From Deltaproteobacteria bacterium (GTDB lineage Bacteria > JAUYMQ01), in the NCBI GenBank assembly GCA_030698575.1, contig JAUYMQ010000653.1, positions 1 to 6,592 of the forward strand: a stretch of 6,592 nucleotides of DNA, read 5' to 3'. Below, one piece after another: positions 1 to 6,592 of this stretch. Each line of letters opens with the position of its first letter. The stretch's first letter is position 1. The notes under the pieces are model-generated. The model saw only the letters and a program-made list of their open reading frames with translations. It did no database searches and was not told the origin of the DNA. A program made the position numbers and the translations under genes.

Positions 1-47
1 CCTGTGGTAGTCTGGGCGTGATTTTTCCACGGTATTTTGCGCCTTTG

Positions 48-62
48 CCGCGGACCACGCGG
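48..62. repeat. Perfect 5-bp inverted repeat with 5-base centre
   Basis: CCGCG at 48-52 is mirrored by CGCGG at 58-62 around the centre GACCA. In GC-rich DNA such short palindromes are frequent, so an operator role is only a possibility, suggested by its position upstream of a regulator gene. Confidence 0.15.
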
Positions 63-75
63 ACGCTGTGGGCTC

Positions 76-94
76 TTACACACACCTGTTACAC
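76..94. repeat. Short direct repeat TTACAC x2, 13-base period, possible operator
   Basis: TTACAC occurs at 76-81 and again at 89-94, so the copies are 13 bases apart, roughly one helical turn plus three bases. They lie 47-65 bases upstream of the probable regulator start. XRE-family regulators often control their own promoters, so this could be a binding site, but six-base repeats also arise by chance. Function is inference only. Confidence 0.2.
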
Positions 95-140
95 CCTTTC
101 CCGGGAAGAACCGGCCCACCCGACAAGAGCGACATGCCCC

Positions 141-788
141 ATGGCTGAGCGGATGACCCCTGACGCGCGGGCCACACACGCCGAATCGCCCCGGCGGGCG
201 GACGAACGCGCCCCGAGCGGCGCGGAAGAATTCGACATCGGGGCCAAGATGCGGCTCCTGCGGCGGAACCGGCGCCTGACCCTCCGGGAAGTGGCAAAGG
301 AGACCGGCTTTTCTCCGGCCCTCATTTCACAGATTGAGAACAACAACGTGACCCCGCCCATCGGCACGCTGGCGAAGATCGCCCGCGTTCTGCGGGTGAA
401 GGTCGGCTACTTCTTCGAGGAAGGAGATCCGGGTGGGGTCTACGAGGTGGTGCGGGCGGGAGAGCGGCGCCGTGTCGAGCGAATCATCTCGCCGCTTGGC
501 GCGCGGCCCGGGTATCACTTCGAGGCGCTCGCGCTTTCATACCGCAACCACAAGCTCTCTCCCTTCCTGATCACGATAACCAAGGACAGCGAGCCGCCCT
601 CGAGCCAGTACACACACGATGGCGAGGAGTTCCTCATGGTGCTCTCGGGACGGATCGAGATAGAGATTGGCGACGAGCGGCACCAGCTCGACCCCGGTGA
701 TTCGCTCTATCTAGAGGCCTCTCTCAAGCACCGGATGATGCGCGCGGGCGATGAGGAATCGACCGTGCTGGCGATCATCTGCCGCTGA
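141..788 (+). CDS. XRE-family transcriptional regulator with C-terminal cupin domain
   Basis: A DNA-binding regulator of about 215 residues, probably controlling the carboxylase/mutase genes that follow. Residues about 33-89 form an XRE helix-turn-helix domain; the segment [20 protein letters not shown] (48-67) carries the two HTH helices, followed by a typical [14 protein letters not shown] stretch. Residues about 155-205 form a small cupin domain: H159, E162/E163 and G170 match cupin motif 1, and [13 protein letters not shown] ending in H197 matches motif 2. This HTH-plus-cupin layout and length are usual for the family, in which the cupin is thought to sense a small ligand. The ligand here is unknown; an acyl-CoA or short carboxylate would suit the neighbours. 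ATG 141 is preferred over the upstream GTG 18 because the extension looks non-coding; ATG 153 is also possible, and no strong Shine-Dalgarno sequence decides between them. The N-terminal 30 residues are charged and low-complexity. The next gene starts 52 bases after the stop. Confidence 0.88.
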   Translation: MAERMTPDARATHAESPRRADERAPSGAEEFDIGAKMRLLRRNRRLTLREVAKETGFSPALISQIENNNVTPPIGTLAKIARVLRVKVGYFFEEGDPGGVYEVVRAGERRRVERIISPLGARPGYHFEALALSYRNHKLSPFLITITKDSEPPSSQYTHDGEEFLMVLSGRIEIEIGDERHQLDPGDSLYLEASLKHRMMRAGDEESTVLAIICR

Positions 789-840
789 GGACAAACCCCC
801 AACCCCCGCCCTGCACGCGGCGAGGATGGATAAAGGCGAT

Positions 841-2391
841 ATGTCGATCGAGGAAAAGCTAAAACTGCTCGAGCAAAAGAACCGCGAGTCGGAGATGGGC
901 GGTGGCCAGGAACGCATCGACCGCCAGCACAAGCAGGGAAAGCTGACTGCTCGTGAGCGGGTGGAGTTTCTGCTCGACGAGGGAAGCTTCGTCGAGACAG
1001 ACAAATTCAAGGTGCACCGCTGCGCCGATTTCGACATGGACCAGCAGAAGTTCCCGGGCGACGGTGTGGTGACCGGCTACGGCACCATAGACGCCCGGCT
1101 GGTGTTCGTCTTTTCGCAGGATTTCACGGTGTTTGGCGGCAGCCTCTCGGAGGCCTTCGCCGAGAAGGTCTGCAAGGTCATGGATCTCGCGGTGAAGGCG
1201 GGCGCACCGGTCATCGGAATCAACGACTCCGGCGGCGCCCGCATCCAGGAAGGCGTCGTGAGCCTGGCGGGCTACGCGGACATCTTCCAGCGAAACGTCA
1301 TGAGCAGCGGCGTCGTCCCGCAGATCAGCGCCATCATGGGACCCTGCGCCGGCGGCGCGGTGTACTCGCCCGCGATGACCGACTTCATCATCATGGTCGA
1401 AGACACCTCCTACATGTTCATCACCGGCCCCGACGTGATCAAGACGGTGACCCACGAGGAGGTCACGAAGGAAGCGCTGGGCGGCTCGGCTGCGCACAAC
1501 GCGAAATCGGGCGTGGCGAACTTCGGGGCCAAGGACGAGAAGGAGGCGCTCCTCCTCATTCGCACCCTTCTCTCCTTCATGCCGCAAAACAGCATAGAAG
1601 ACACGCCCCTGGTGCCGACAAGCGACAGCGCGAACCGGCGCGATGAGAAGCTCAGGACGCTGGTTCCCGACTCGCCGTACAAGCCCTACGACATGAAGGA
1701 GCTTCTCACGGCTGTCGTGGATGACGGCTTCTTTCTGGAGGTCCACGAGGAGTACGCGAAGAATATCATCGTCGGCTTCGGCCGCATGAACGGGCGCTCG
1801 GTGGGTGTCGTGGCGAACCAGCCGGCCGTGCTCGCGGGCTGCCTCGACATCAACTCGTCGATCAAGGGCGCGCGCTTCGTCCGATTCTGCGACGCCTTCA
1901 ACATTCCGATCATCACCTTTGTCGACGTGCCTGGCTTCCTGCCGGGCGTGAATCAGGAGTACGGCGGGATCATCAAGCACGGCGCCAAGCTGCTTTACGC
2001 CTACTGCGAGGCCACGGTGCCGAAGATCACCATCATCACGCGCAAGGCCTACGGCGGGGCCTACGTGGTCATGTCCTCGAAGCACATTCGCGGGGACGTG
2101 AACTACGCCTACCCCACCGCAGAGATCGCGGTCATGGGGCCGGAGGGCGCGGTGAAAATCATCTTCCGTGACGAGATCGCCTCGGCGAAAGACGGGGTGG
2201 CCGAGAGTGAGCGTCTCTCGGCCGACTATCGCGAAAAGTTCGCCAATCCCTACAAGGCAGCCGAGCTCGGGTACGTGGACGAAGTTATCCGGCCCGAGGA
2301 CACGCGACCGAAGATCATCCGGGCGCTCGAGATGCTGAAGAACAAGCGCGACCAGAACCCCCCGAAGAAGCACGGGAACATCCCGCTCTAG
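841..2391 (+). CDS. pccB: Acyl-CoA (propionyl-CoA) carboxylase, carboxyltransferase beta subunit
   Basis: Transfers the carboxyl group from carboxybiotin to an acyl-CoA, most likely propionyl-CoA giving methylmalonyl-CoA; cytosolic and part of a multi-subunit carboxylase with the next two products. The 516 residues match the usual PccB/AccD5 length. The N-terminal half has [18 protein letters not shown], the crotonase-fold stretch [12 protein letters not shown] (127-138) and the oxyanion-hole loop [16 protein letters not shown] (167-182). The C-terminal half has VDVPGFLPG (361-369), [15 protein letters not shown] (401-415) and [17 protein letters not shown], and the protein ends KKHGNIPL as in many PCC beta subunits. 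V409 sits where characterised propionyl-CoA carboxylases have Asp, so substrate choice is less certain than the family. The frame opens upstream to 751, overlapping the regulator, but homology begins around 841; ATG 826 is an alternative. AAAGG (832-836) could serve as ribosome-binding site. The biotin carboxylase gene begins 12 bases after the stop. Confidence 0.93.
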   Translation: MSIEEKLKLLEQKNRESEMGGGQERIDRQHKQGKLTARERVEFLLDEGSFVETDKFKVHRCADFDMDQQKFPGDGVVTGYGTIDARLVFVFSQDFTVFGGSLSEAFAEKVCKVMDLAVKAGAPVIGINDSGGARIQEGVVSLAGYADIFQRNVMSSGVVPQISAIMGPCAGGAVYSPAMTDFIIMVEDTSYMFITGPDVIKTVTHEEVTKEALGGSAAHNAKSGVANFGAKDEKEALLLIRTLLSFMPQNSIEDTPLVPTSDSANRRDEKLRTLVPDSPYKPYDMKELLTAVVDDGFFLEVHEEYAKNIIVGFGRMNGRSVGVVANQPAVLAGCLDINSSIKGARFVRFCDAFNIPIITFVDVPGFLPGVNQEYGGIIKHGAKLLYAYCEATVPKITIITRKAYGGAYVVMSSKHIRGDVNYAYPTAEIAVMGPEGAVKIIFRDEIASAKDGVAESERLSADYREKFANPYKAAELGYVDEVIRPEDTRPKIIRALEMLKNKRDQNPPKKHGNIPL

Positions 2392-2392
2392 C

Positions 2393-2397
2393 AGGAG
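2393..2397 (+). promoter_or_regulatory. Shine-Dalgarno of the biotin carboxylase gene
   Basis: AGGAG ends six bases before ATG 2404 and lies in the 12-base gap after the carboxyltransferase stop. It fixes the start of the biotin carboxylase. The surrounding decamer GCAGGAGAAG (2391-2400) is repeated before the carrier-protein gene. Confidence 0.85.
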
Positions 2398-2403
2398 AAG
2401 TCC

Positions 2404-3912
2404 ATGTTCAAGAAGATCCTCGTAGCCAACCGCGGGGAGTCCGCCGTCCGGGTCCTCCGGGCATGCCGGGAGATGGAAATTCCCGGCGTCGCCATCTATT
2501 CCGATCCGGACCGCTCGAACCTGCACGTGCGCTACGCCGACGAAGCCTACCGCGTGGGGCCGGCGCCGGCGCGCGACAGCTACCTCCGTATGGACACAAT
2601 CCTCGAAATCGCCAAGAAGTGCGGGGCCGATGCCATTCATCCAGGGTACGGCTTTCTCTCGGAGAACCCCGAGTTCGCCAGGCTCTGTGCTACGTCGGGT
2701 GTCGTCTTCATCGGACCTTCACCCGAGGCCATCCGATCGATGGGCGACAAGGTCGAGGCGCGGAAGCTCATGGAGGCGGCCGGGGTGTCCGTCGTTCCCG
2801 GCGTCACGTCGGAACTGGATGACGAGGCTGCCATCAAGGAGATCAAGCGTATCGGGCTGCCGGTCATGGTAAAGGCGGCAGCGGGCGGCGGCGGGAAGGG
2901 AATGCGTCTGGTAACCGAGGAATCGCAGATCGCTTCAGCGTTGCGCGGCGCACGCTCGGAGGCGCAGTCGGCCTTCGGAAATCCCGCCATCTACATCGAG
3001 AGGGCGCTCCAGAGGGCTCGCCACATCGAGGTGCAGGTGCTGGGCGACAAGCACGGGAACCTGATTCACGTGGGCGAGCGCGACTGCTCGATCCAGCGGC
3101 GACATCAGAAGGTCATCGAAGAGTGCCCGGCGCCCGGGCTCTCCGACGATCTGCGCAAGCGGATTCACGCGGAGGGGGTCAAGGCTGCAAAGGCGGTGGA
3201 CTACGAGGGCGCCGGGACGGTCGAATTCCTGCTTGATCAATCCGGAGAGTTCTACTTCCTCGAAATGAACACCCGAATCCAGGTCGAGCACGCGATTACC
3301 GAGCGGACGACGGGGATCGATCTCGTCAAGGCGCAGATCAGGATTGCCGCCGGTGAGCCGCTCTGGATCAAGCAGGAAGACGTGGTCCTCCGTGGCGTGG
3401 CGCTCGAGTGCCGCATCTACGCCGAGGACCCCTTCAACAACTTCATGCCGAGCCCGGGCGTCATCACGGTCTTCCGCGAGCCGGGCGGCGCCGGAGTGCG
3501 CCTTGACAGCGGCGTCTACGACGGTTTCAAGGTTCCGATGGAATACGATCCGATGGTGGCCAAGCTGATCGCGCACGGCGGCAATCGGGAAGAAGCCATC
3601 GAGCGCTGCACGCGGGCGCTCCGCGAGTTCACGATCAAGGGGATCAGGACGTCCATCCCTTTCCACCTGCGGGTGATGAAGAATCCGACGTTCATCAAGG
3701 GCGACGTCGACACGACCTTCATCGAGCGCGAGTTCCTCTCGAAGGGGCTCTCCGAGGAGCGCACCCATGACGAGGTGGCCCTCGTTACAGCCTGCGTGGC
3801 GGCGTTCAGGCGCGACCAGGCGAAGGCGCTGGAGCTGGCCAGCGGGCGAAACGGCGGCGAGGACTCTCCCTGGAAGATCGCGGGGCGGCAAGCTGCTCTC
3901 AGGCGCATCTAG
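2404..3912 (+). CDS. accC: Biotin carboxylase subunit of the acyl-CoA carboxylase
   Basis: Carboxylates the biotin of the carrier protein using ATP and bicarbonate, the first half-reaction of the carboxylase. The order of domains is biotin-carboxylase N-domain (1-110, starting ILVANRGESAVRV), ATP-grasp (about 115-320) and C-domain (about 333-442, with ECRIYAEDPFNNF). Catalytic residues can be placed against the E. coli AccC numbering: K116, K157, glycine loop GGGGKGMR (161-168), H207, E274, E287, N289, R291, Q293, E295 and R337 are all present. At 502 residues it is about 50 longer than E. coli AccC; the extra tail (about 455-502) is helical in character, followed by SPWKIAGRQAALR. This resembles the start of the BT domain found in fused PCC alpha subunits, suggesting that the fused chain is here split into this gene and the next. 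S13 replaces the usual Ile of the GEIAVR motif and A297 the common Pro of QVEHP; neither is catalytic. The start is supported by AGGAG six bases upstream. Confidence 0.95.
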   Translation: MFKKILVANRGESAVRVLRACREMEIPGVAIYSDPDRSNLHVRYADEAYRVGPAPARDSYLRMDTILEIAKKCGADAIHPGYGFLSENPEFARLCATSGVVFIGPSPEAIRSMGDKVEARKLMEAAGVSVVPGVTSELDDEAAIKEIKRIGLPVMVKAAAGGGGKGMRLVTEESQIASALRGARSEAQSAFGNPAIYIERALQRARHIEVQVLGDKHGNLIHVGERDCSIQRRHQKVIEECPAPGLSDDLRKRIHAEGVKAAKAVDYEGAGTVEFLLDQSGEFYFLEMNTRIQVEHAITERTTGIDLVKAQIRIAAGEPLWIKQEDVVLRGVALECRIYAEDPFNNFMPSPGVITVFREPGGAGVRLDSGVYDGFKVPMEYDPMVAKLIAHGGNREEAIERCTRALREFTIKGIRTSIPFHLRVMKNPTFIKGDVDTTFIEREFLSKGLSEERTHDEVALVTACVAAFRRDQAKALELASGRNGGEDSPWKIAGRQAALRRI

Positions 3913-3928
3913 CCCCGCGCGGGCGGGC

Positions 3929-3934
3929 AGGAGA
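3929..3934 (+). promoter_or_regulatory. Shine-Dalgarno of the biotin carrier gene
   Basis: AGGAGA ends four bases before ATG 3939, within the 26-base gap after the biotin carboxylase stop. It shares the decamer GCAGGAGAAG (3927-3936) with the site before the biotin carboxylase gene. Confidence 0.8.
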
Positions 3935-3938
3935 AGCG

Positions 3939-4439
3939 ATGATCTATCACGTGACCCTCGAGGGGAACGACCACGTCATCGACGTGAGCGAGATCGAGCC
4001 GAACGTCTATCGCGTTTCAGTCGATGGTAACGAGCGGGTCGTCGATGCCCACGCGACGGAACGCACCGTCTATTCCCTCATAATCGGCGGCGAATCGATC
4101 GAAGCCAATGTCGTCGAGCGGCAGGGCGGCTTCCAGATGACCATCGAGGGGGATTTCTACGACCTCGATGTCGTCGACGAGCGTCGCCGGGTGCTCAACC
4201 GGGCCGAGACCGCGGGAGGCGCCGGCGCCGCCGACATCAAGGCGCAGATGCCCGGGAAGGTCCTGAAGGTGCTCGTCGAGCCCGGACAGGCCGTCGAGGT
4301 CGGCCAGGGTGTAATCGTGCTCGAGGCGATGAAGATGGAGAACGAGATCAAGAGCCCGACGACCGGCACGGTGAAGGAAGTAGCGGTCGAAACGGGCCAG
4401 GCGGTGGAGTCGGGCCAGCGCCTCGTGCTGGTCGAGTAG
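3939..4439 (+). CDS. Biotin carboxyl carrier protein with N-terminal BT-like beta-barrel region
   Basis: Carries the biotin that shuttles carboxyl groups between the biotin carboxylase and carboxyltransferase subunits. The C-terminal domain (about 98-166) is a biotinyl/lipoyl fold with the motif [10 protein letters not shown]132 is the expected biotinylation site, to be modified by a BirA-type ligase encoded elsewhere. A short Ala/Gly linker (92-98, AGGAGAA) precedes it. The first 85 residues are not a Pro/Ala-rich linker as in E. coli AccB but four successive beta-hairpin-like units (about 2-17, 23-40, 44-61 and 64-81), each an alternating hydrophobic strand, a Gly-containing turn and a second strand. 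This is the number of strands reported for the eight-stranded BT-domain barrel of propionyl-CoA carboxylase, and I infer that this region docks with the biotin carboxylase tail. The 166-residue length suits stand-alone carriers of PCC-type enzymes. The mutase gene follows after 14 bases. Confidence 0.93.
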   Translation: MIYHVTLEGNDHVIDVSEIEPNVYRVSVDGNERVVDAHATERTVYSLIIGGESIEANVVERQGGFQMTIEGDFYDLDVVDERRRVLNRAETAGGAGAADIKAQMPGKVLKVLVEPGQAVEVGQGVIVLEAMKMENEIKSPTTGTVKEVAVETGQAVESGQRLVLVE

Positions 4440-4441
4440 CG

Positions 4442-4447
4442 AAGGAG
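4442..4447 (+). promoter_or_regulatory. Shine-Dalgarno of the mutase gene
   Basis: AAGGAG ends six bases before ATG 4454 and starts three bases after the carrier-protein stop. It supports that start and translation of the mutase from the same messenger as the carboxylase subunits. Confidence 0.8.
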
Positions 4448-4453
4448 CTGGAG

Positions 4454-6136
4454 ATGGCGAAGGACGAGAGGGAGCTCAAGAAAATCTCCGAGGCGCGCGC
4501 GCGCTGGGAGAAAGACCTTCTCGAGCCCGCCATCGGCAAGCACGCCGAGCGGAAGAAAGCCTTCAAGTCCTCCTCGGGCTATGAATTCAAGCGTCTCTAC
4601 ACGCCGGAGCACGTGCGCGACCTCGACTACTTGCGCGATCTCGGCCTGCCCGGCCAGGAACCCTACACGCGGGGTGTGCAGCCCACGATGTACCGCGGCC
4701 GCTTCTGGACCATGCGGCAATACGCGGGTTTTGGCACGGCCGAGGAATCGAACGCGCGCTACCGCTATCTTCTCTCTCAGGGAACCACGGGACTCTCCGT
4801 GGCCTTCGATCTCCCCACACAGATGGGCTACGACTCCGATCACGCAATGGCCACCGGCGAGGTCGGCCGAACCGGAGTGGCGATCGACTCCGTGGAAGAC
4901 ATGGAGGTCATGTTCCGCGAAATCCCCATGGAGAAGATCACGACCTCGATGACCATCAACGCCACCGCCGCCGTCCTGCTCTCTCTCTACATCGCCGTTG
5001 CAGAGCGCCAGGGTGTGCCCGCCGCCAGGATTGGCGGCACGGTGCAGAACGACATCCTGAAGGAATACATCGCCCGCGGGACCTACATCTATCCGCCGCG
5101 TCACAGCATGCGCATCGTGACCGACGTCTTTGCTTATGCAAGCGAGCACGTGCCCCGCTGGAACACCATCAGCATCAGCGGCTACCACATTCGTGAGGCG
5201 GGCTCGACCGCCGTGCAGGAAGTGGCCTTCACGCTGGCGAACGGAATCGCATACGTGCAGGCGGCGCTCGACGCGGGTCTCGACGTGGATCGATTCGCGA
5301 GCCGCCTGGCGTTCTTCTTCAACGTGCACAACAACTTCATCGAGGAAATCGCCAAGTTCCGGGCAGCGCGTCGGATGTGGGCCCGCATCATGCGCGAACG
5401 CTTCCACGCAAAGAAGGATCAGAGCCTCCTCCTCAGGTTCCACTCCCAGACAGCCGGAGCCACCCTCACGGCCCAGCAGCCCAACAACAACGTCGTCCGG
5501 GTGGCAATACAGGCTCTGGCGGCAGTGCTGGGAGGGACGCAGTCGCTCCACACCAACTCACGTGACGAGGCGCTGGCGCTCCCGACGGAAGAGTCGGCGA
5601 CCATCGCGCTGCGGAGCCAGCAGATCATCGCGCACGAATCGGGCGTAGCGGACATCATCGATCCGCTGGCCGGATCCTATGCGGTCGAGGCATTGACGAA
5701 CCAGATTGAGGAAGAGGCTACGAAGTACATCGAGAAGATCGACAAGCTCGGCGGCTCGGTGGCCGCCATCGAGCAGGGCTACCAGCAGCGGGAGATCCAG
5801 GAAGCAGCCTACCGCTATCAGCGCGACATCGAGACCGACGAGCAGATCATCGTGGGGGTGAACGCCTACCAGGATGAGAAAGAGGCCCCCTTCGAGATCC
5901 ACCGGGTCGACCCGGTGCTCGAGGAGCAGCAGCGGAAGCGGGTGCAGGACCTTCGGGCAAGGCGGGACAAGACCCGCGCCGGCGAGGCGATAGCAGCCCT
6001 CAGCGAGGCGGCTGCCGGTACGGAGAATCTGATGCCGCGCATCCTCGAGTGCGTGCGCGCAAACTGCACGCTGGGCGAGGTCAGCGACACGCTGCGGGAG
6101 AAGTTCGGGATCTACCGGGAATCACTCAAGATGTGA
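4454..6136 (+). CDS. mcmA1: Methylmalonyl-CoA mutase, catalytic (large) subunit without B12-binding domain
   Basis: Interconverts (R)-methylmalonyl-CoA and succinyl-CoA by adenosylcobalamin-dependent radical rearrangement; cytosolic. The 560 residues cover only the acyl-CoA-binding TIM-barrel domain. Motifs include [13 protein letters not shown] (88-100), [16 protein letters not shown] (115-130), [16 protein letters not shown] (196-211), SISGYH (240-245), the AQQPNNN region (340-346) and [20 protein letters not shown] (360-379). Y90, Q198, R208, Y244 and H245 correspond to Y89, Q197, R207, Y243 and H244 of the Propionibacterium enzyme. Y90 and R208 favour methylmalonyl-CoA over isobutyryl-CoA (Phe/Gln) or 2-hydroxyisobutyryl-CoA (Ile/Gln); ethylmalonyl-CoA mutase activity cannot be excluded. 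The cobalamin-binding DxHxxG domain is absent, and the chain ends naturally at a charged helix, so a separate small subunit is required, as in archaeal and many bacterial split mutases. That subunit, the epimerase and the MeaB chaperone are not in the window. Its last 15 bases overlap the convergent hydrolase gene. Confidence 0.94.
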   Translation: MAKDERELKKISEARARWEKDLLEPAIGKHAERKKAFKSSSGYEFKRLYTPEHVRDLDYLRDLGLPGQEPYTRGVQPTMYRGRFWTMRQYAGFGTAEESNARYRYLLSQGTTGLSVAFDLPTQMGYDSDHAMATGEVGRTGVAIDSVEDMEVMFREIPMEKITTSMTINATAAVLLSLYIAVAERQGVPAARIGGTVQNDILKEYIARGTYIYPPRHSMRIVTDVFAYASEHVPRWNTISISGYHIREAGSTAVQEVAFTLANGIAYVQAALDAGLDVDRFASRLAFFFNVHNNFIEEIAKFRAARRMWARIMRERFHAKKDQSLLLRFHSQTAGATLTAQQPNNNVVRVAIQALAAVLGGTQSLHTNSRDEALALPTEESATIALRSQQIIAHESGVADIIDPLAGSYAVEALTNQIEEEATKYIEKIDKLGGSVAAIEQGYQQREIQEAAYRYQRDIETDEQIIVGVNAYQDEKEAPFEIHRVDPVLEEQQRKRVQDLRARRDKTRAGEAIAALSEAAAGTENLMPRILECVRANCTLGEVSDTLREKFGIYRESLKM

Positions 6137-6592
6137 GCGTTCCGCCTCCACCTTCCGTAGAAAACCCATCACAAGCTCGTTGAAAAGTTTCGGCTGATCC
6201 AGGTTCGGGGCGTGCCCGGCGTCGGGGATTACGTGCTTCTCGGCCTTCGGGATCTTGGTGGCCATCACCTCGGCCGCCGCGAGAAACGCCTGGTCGTCGG
6301 CGCCCACGATGATAAGCGTCGGCACGCGAACGTTCTTCAGTGAATCGATCACCTGAGTCCCGTACTGCTTCATCATCCCCCGGGCCGCCAGAGCCAGGCA
6401 CGCTGTCGACCGGTGCTTGGCCGACCGTGTCTCGGAGGATCCGGCAATCGCGGAGGGGTCGCCTGACTCGAGCGCGGTTGCGACGCCCTCGGCATACTGG
6501 TTCCAGAGCTCCCGGGGCTCCTGGCTCTGGTAGCCGGGCCCGGAGTCGATGAGGATGAGCGCGCTCACCCGATCGGGATGCCGCATGCGATA
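6122..6592 (-). CDS. Alpha/beta hydrolase, C-terminal part (truncated by window edge)
   Basis: The last 156 residues of an alpha/beta-hydrolase-fold protein; the frame stays open to the right edge, so the true start lies outside and the ATG at 6586 is internal. Visible are [16 protein letters not shown] (strand after the nucleophile helix), a helical lid segment, then [14 protein letters not shown] with the probable acid residue Asp (codon 6293-6295) and [13 protein letters not shown] with the probable catalytic His (codon 6212-6214), followed by the closing helix [13 protein letters not shown]. The nucleophile elbow (GxSxG) is outside the window, so catalytic competence and substrate cannot be judged. 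Members include esterases, lactonases, epoxide hydrolases and dehalogenases. It is transcribed toward the operon and need not be functionally linked. Its stop (6122-6124) lies within the mutase gene. Confidence 0.85.
   Translation of the reverse strand, partial: YRMRHPDRVSALILIDSGPGYQSQEPRELWNQYAEGVATALESGDPSAIAGSSETRSAKHRSTACLALAARGMMKQYGTQVIDSLKNVRVPTLIIVGADDQAFLAAAEVMATKIPKAEKHVIPDAGHAPNLDQPKLFNELVMGFLRKVEAERSHLE

Larger units (their letters stand above)
1..140. other. Non-coding leader upstream of the regulator gene
   Basis: This stretch precedes the most likely start of the regulator gene. It is more AT-rich around 21-46 than the flanking genes, as intergenic DNA often is. The regulator frame stays open leftwards to a GTG at 18, but that translation (residues such as FPRYFAPLPRTTRTLW) does not resemble the start of a helix-turn-helix protein. 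It holds a perfect 5-bp inverted repeat (CCGCG/CGCGG, 48-62) and two copies of TTACAC (76-81 and 89-94). I see no sigma70-type promoter with acceptable -35 and -10 boxes at proper spacing. No upstream gene can be identified in so few bases. Confidence 0.5.

Noticed and set aside
18-140. N-terminal extension of the regulator from GTG 18
   Set aside because: The added 41 residues do not resemble an XRE protein N-terminus and the bases look intergenic.
751-840. N-terminal extension of the carboxyltransferase back to ATG 751
   Set aside because: It would overlap the regulator by 38 bases and add 30 residues ([16 protein letters not shown] and on) unlike the family; normal PccB homology starts near 841.
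859-2640. A 593-codon open frame on the minus strand across the carboxyltransferase gene
   Set aside because: It lies opposite a confidently identified gene, its translation is rich in His, Arg, Val and Asp with no recognisable domain, and long antisense frames are expected where third codon positions are mostly G or C.
2935-3891. A 318-codon open frame on the minus strand in the biotin carboxylase gene
   Set aside because: It is opposite catalytic motifs of the carboxylase and has no recognisable family features.
4157-5551. A 464-codon open frame on the minus strand across the carrier and mutase genes
   Set aside because: Same reason: it mirrors two well-supported genes and shows no motif of its own.
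1-6592. A previously undescribed system (defence, mobile, RNA-based or otherwise)
   Set aside because: All substantial coding space is explained by known protein families of one central metabolic pathway. I saw no repeat array, structured RNA, attachment site or unexplained gap over about 140 bases.

Overview
The window is compact, GC-rich (low sixties percent by eye) bacterial chromosome. It carries one short metabolic operon, with a divergently transcribed, truncated gene at the right edge. Nothing in it looks mobile: no insertion sequence, tRNA, rRNA, CRISPR array or phage gene was seen. The gene set and GC content suit several lineages with soluble multi-subunit acyl-CoA carboxylases (deltaproteobacteria-like groups and other uncultured high-GC soil or marine bacteria). 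The sequence alone does not fix the taxon.

Layout, left to right. Positions 1-140 are a leader with a few short repeats but no convincing promoter. Next is a helix-turn-helix plus cupin transcriptional regulator (141-788). It is followed on the same strand by an acyl-CoA carboxylase carboxyltransferase subunit (841-2391), a biotin carboxylase subunit (2404-3912), a small biotin carrier protein (3939-4439) and the catalytic subunit of a methylmalonyl-CoA mutase (4454-6136). The four enzyme genes are separated by only 12-26 bases and each of the last three has a clear Shine-Dalgarno sequence, so they are very probably one transcript. An alpha/beta hydrolase gene runs in from the right on the minus strand; its stop codon lies inside the end of the mutase gene, giving a 15-base convergent overlap.

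Together the genes encode most of the methylmalonyl-CoA route. The three carboxylase subunits make methylmalonyl-CoA from propionyl-CoA, ATP and bicarbonate, and the mutase interconverts (R)-methylmalonyl-CoA and succinyl-CoA. Missing from the window are the cobalamin-binding mutase subunit, methylmalonyl-CoA epimerase and a MeaB-type G-protein chaperone; these must lie elsewhere. The XRE-cupin protein is the obvious candidate local regulator, with its ligand unknown.

No wholly new system is evident. The points most worth a second look are: a carboxylase holoenzyme (BT) domain that appears to be split between the biotin carboxylase tail and the carrier protein, with four visible beta-hairpin repeats in the latter; a valine in place of the aspartate that typifies propionyl-CoA carboxylases in the carboxyltransferase active site; a mutase lacking its B12 domain but keeping the tyrosine/arginine pair typical of true methylmalonyl-CoA mutases; and the convergent gene overlap.
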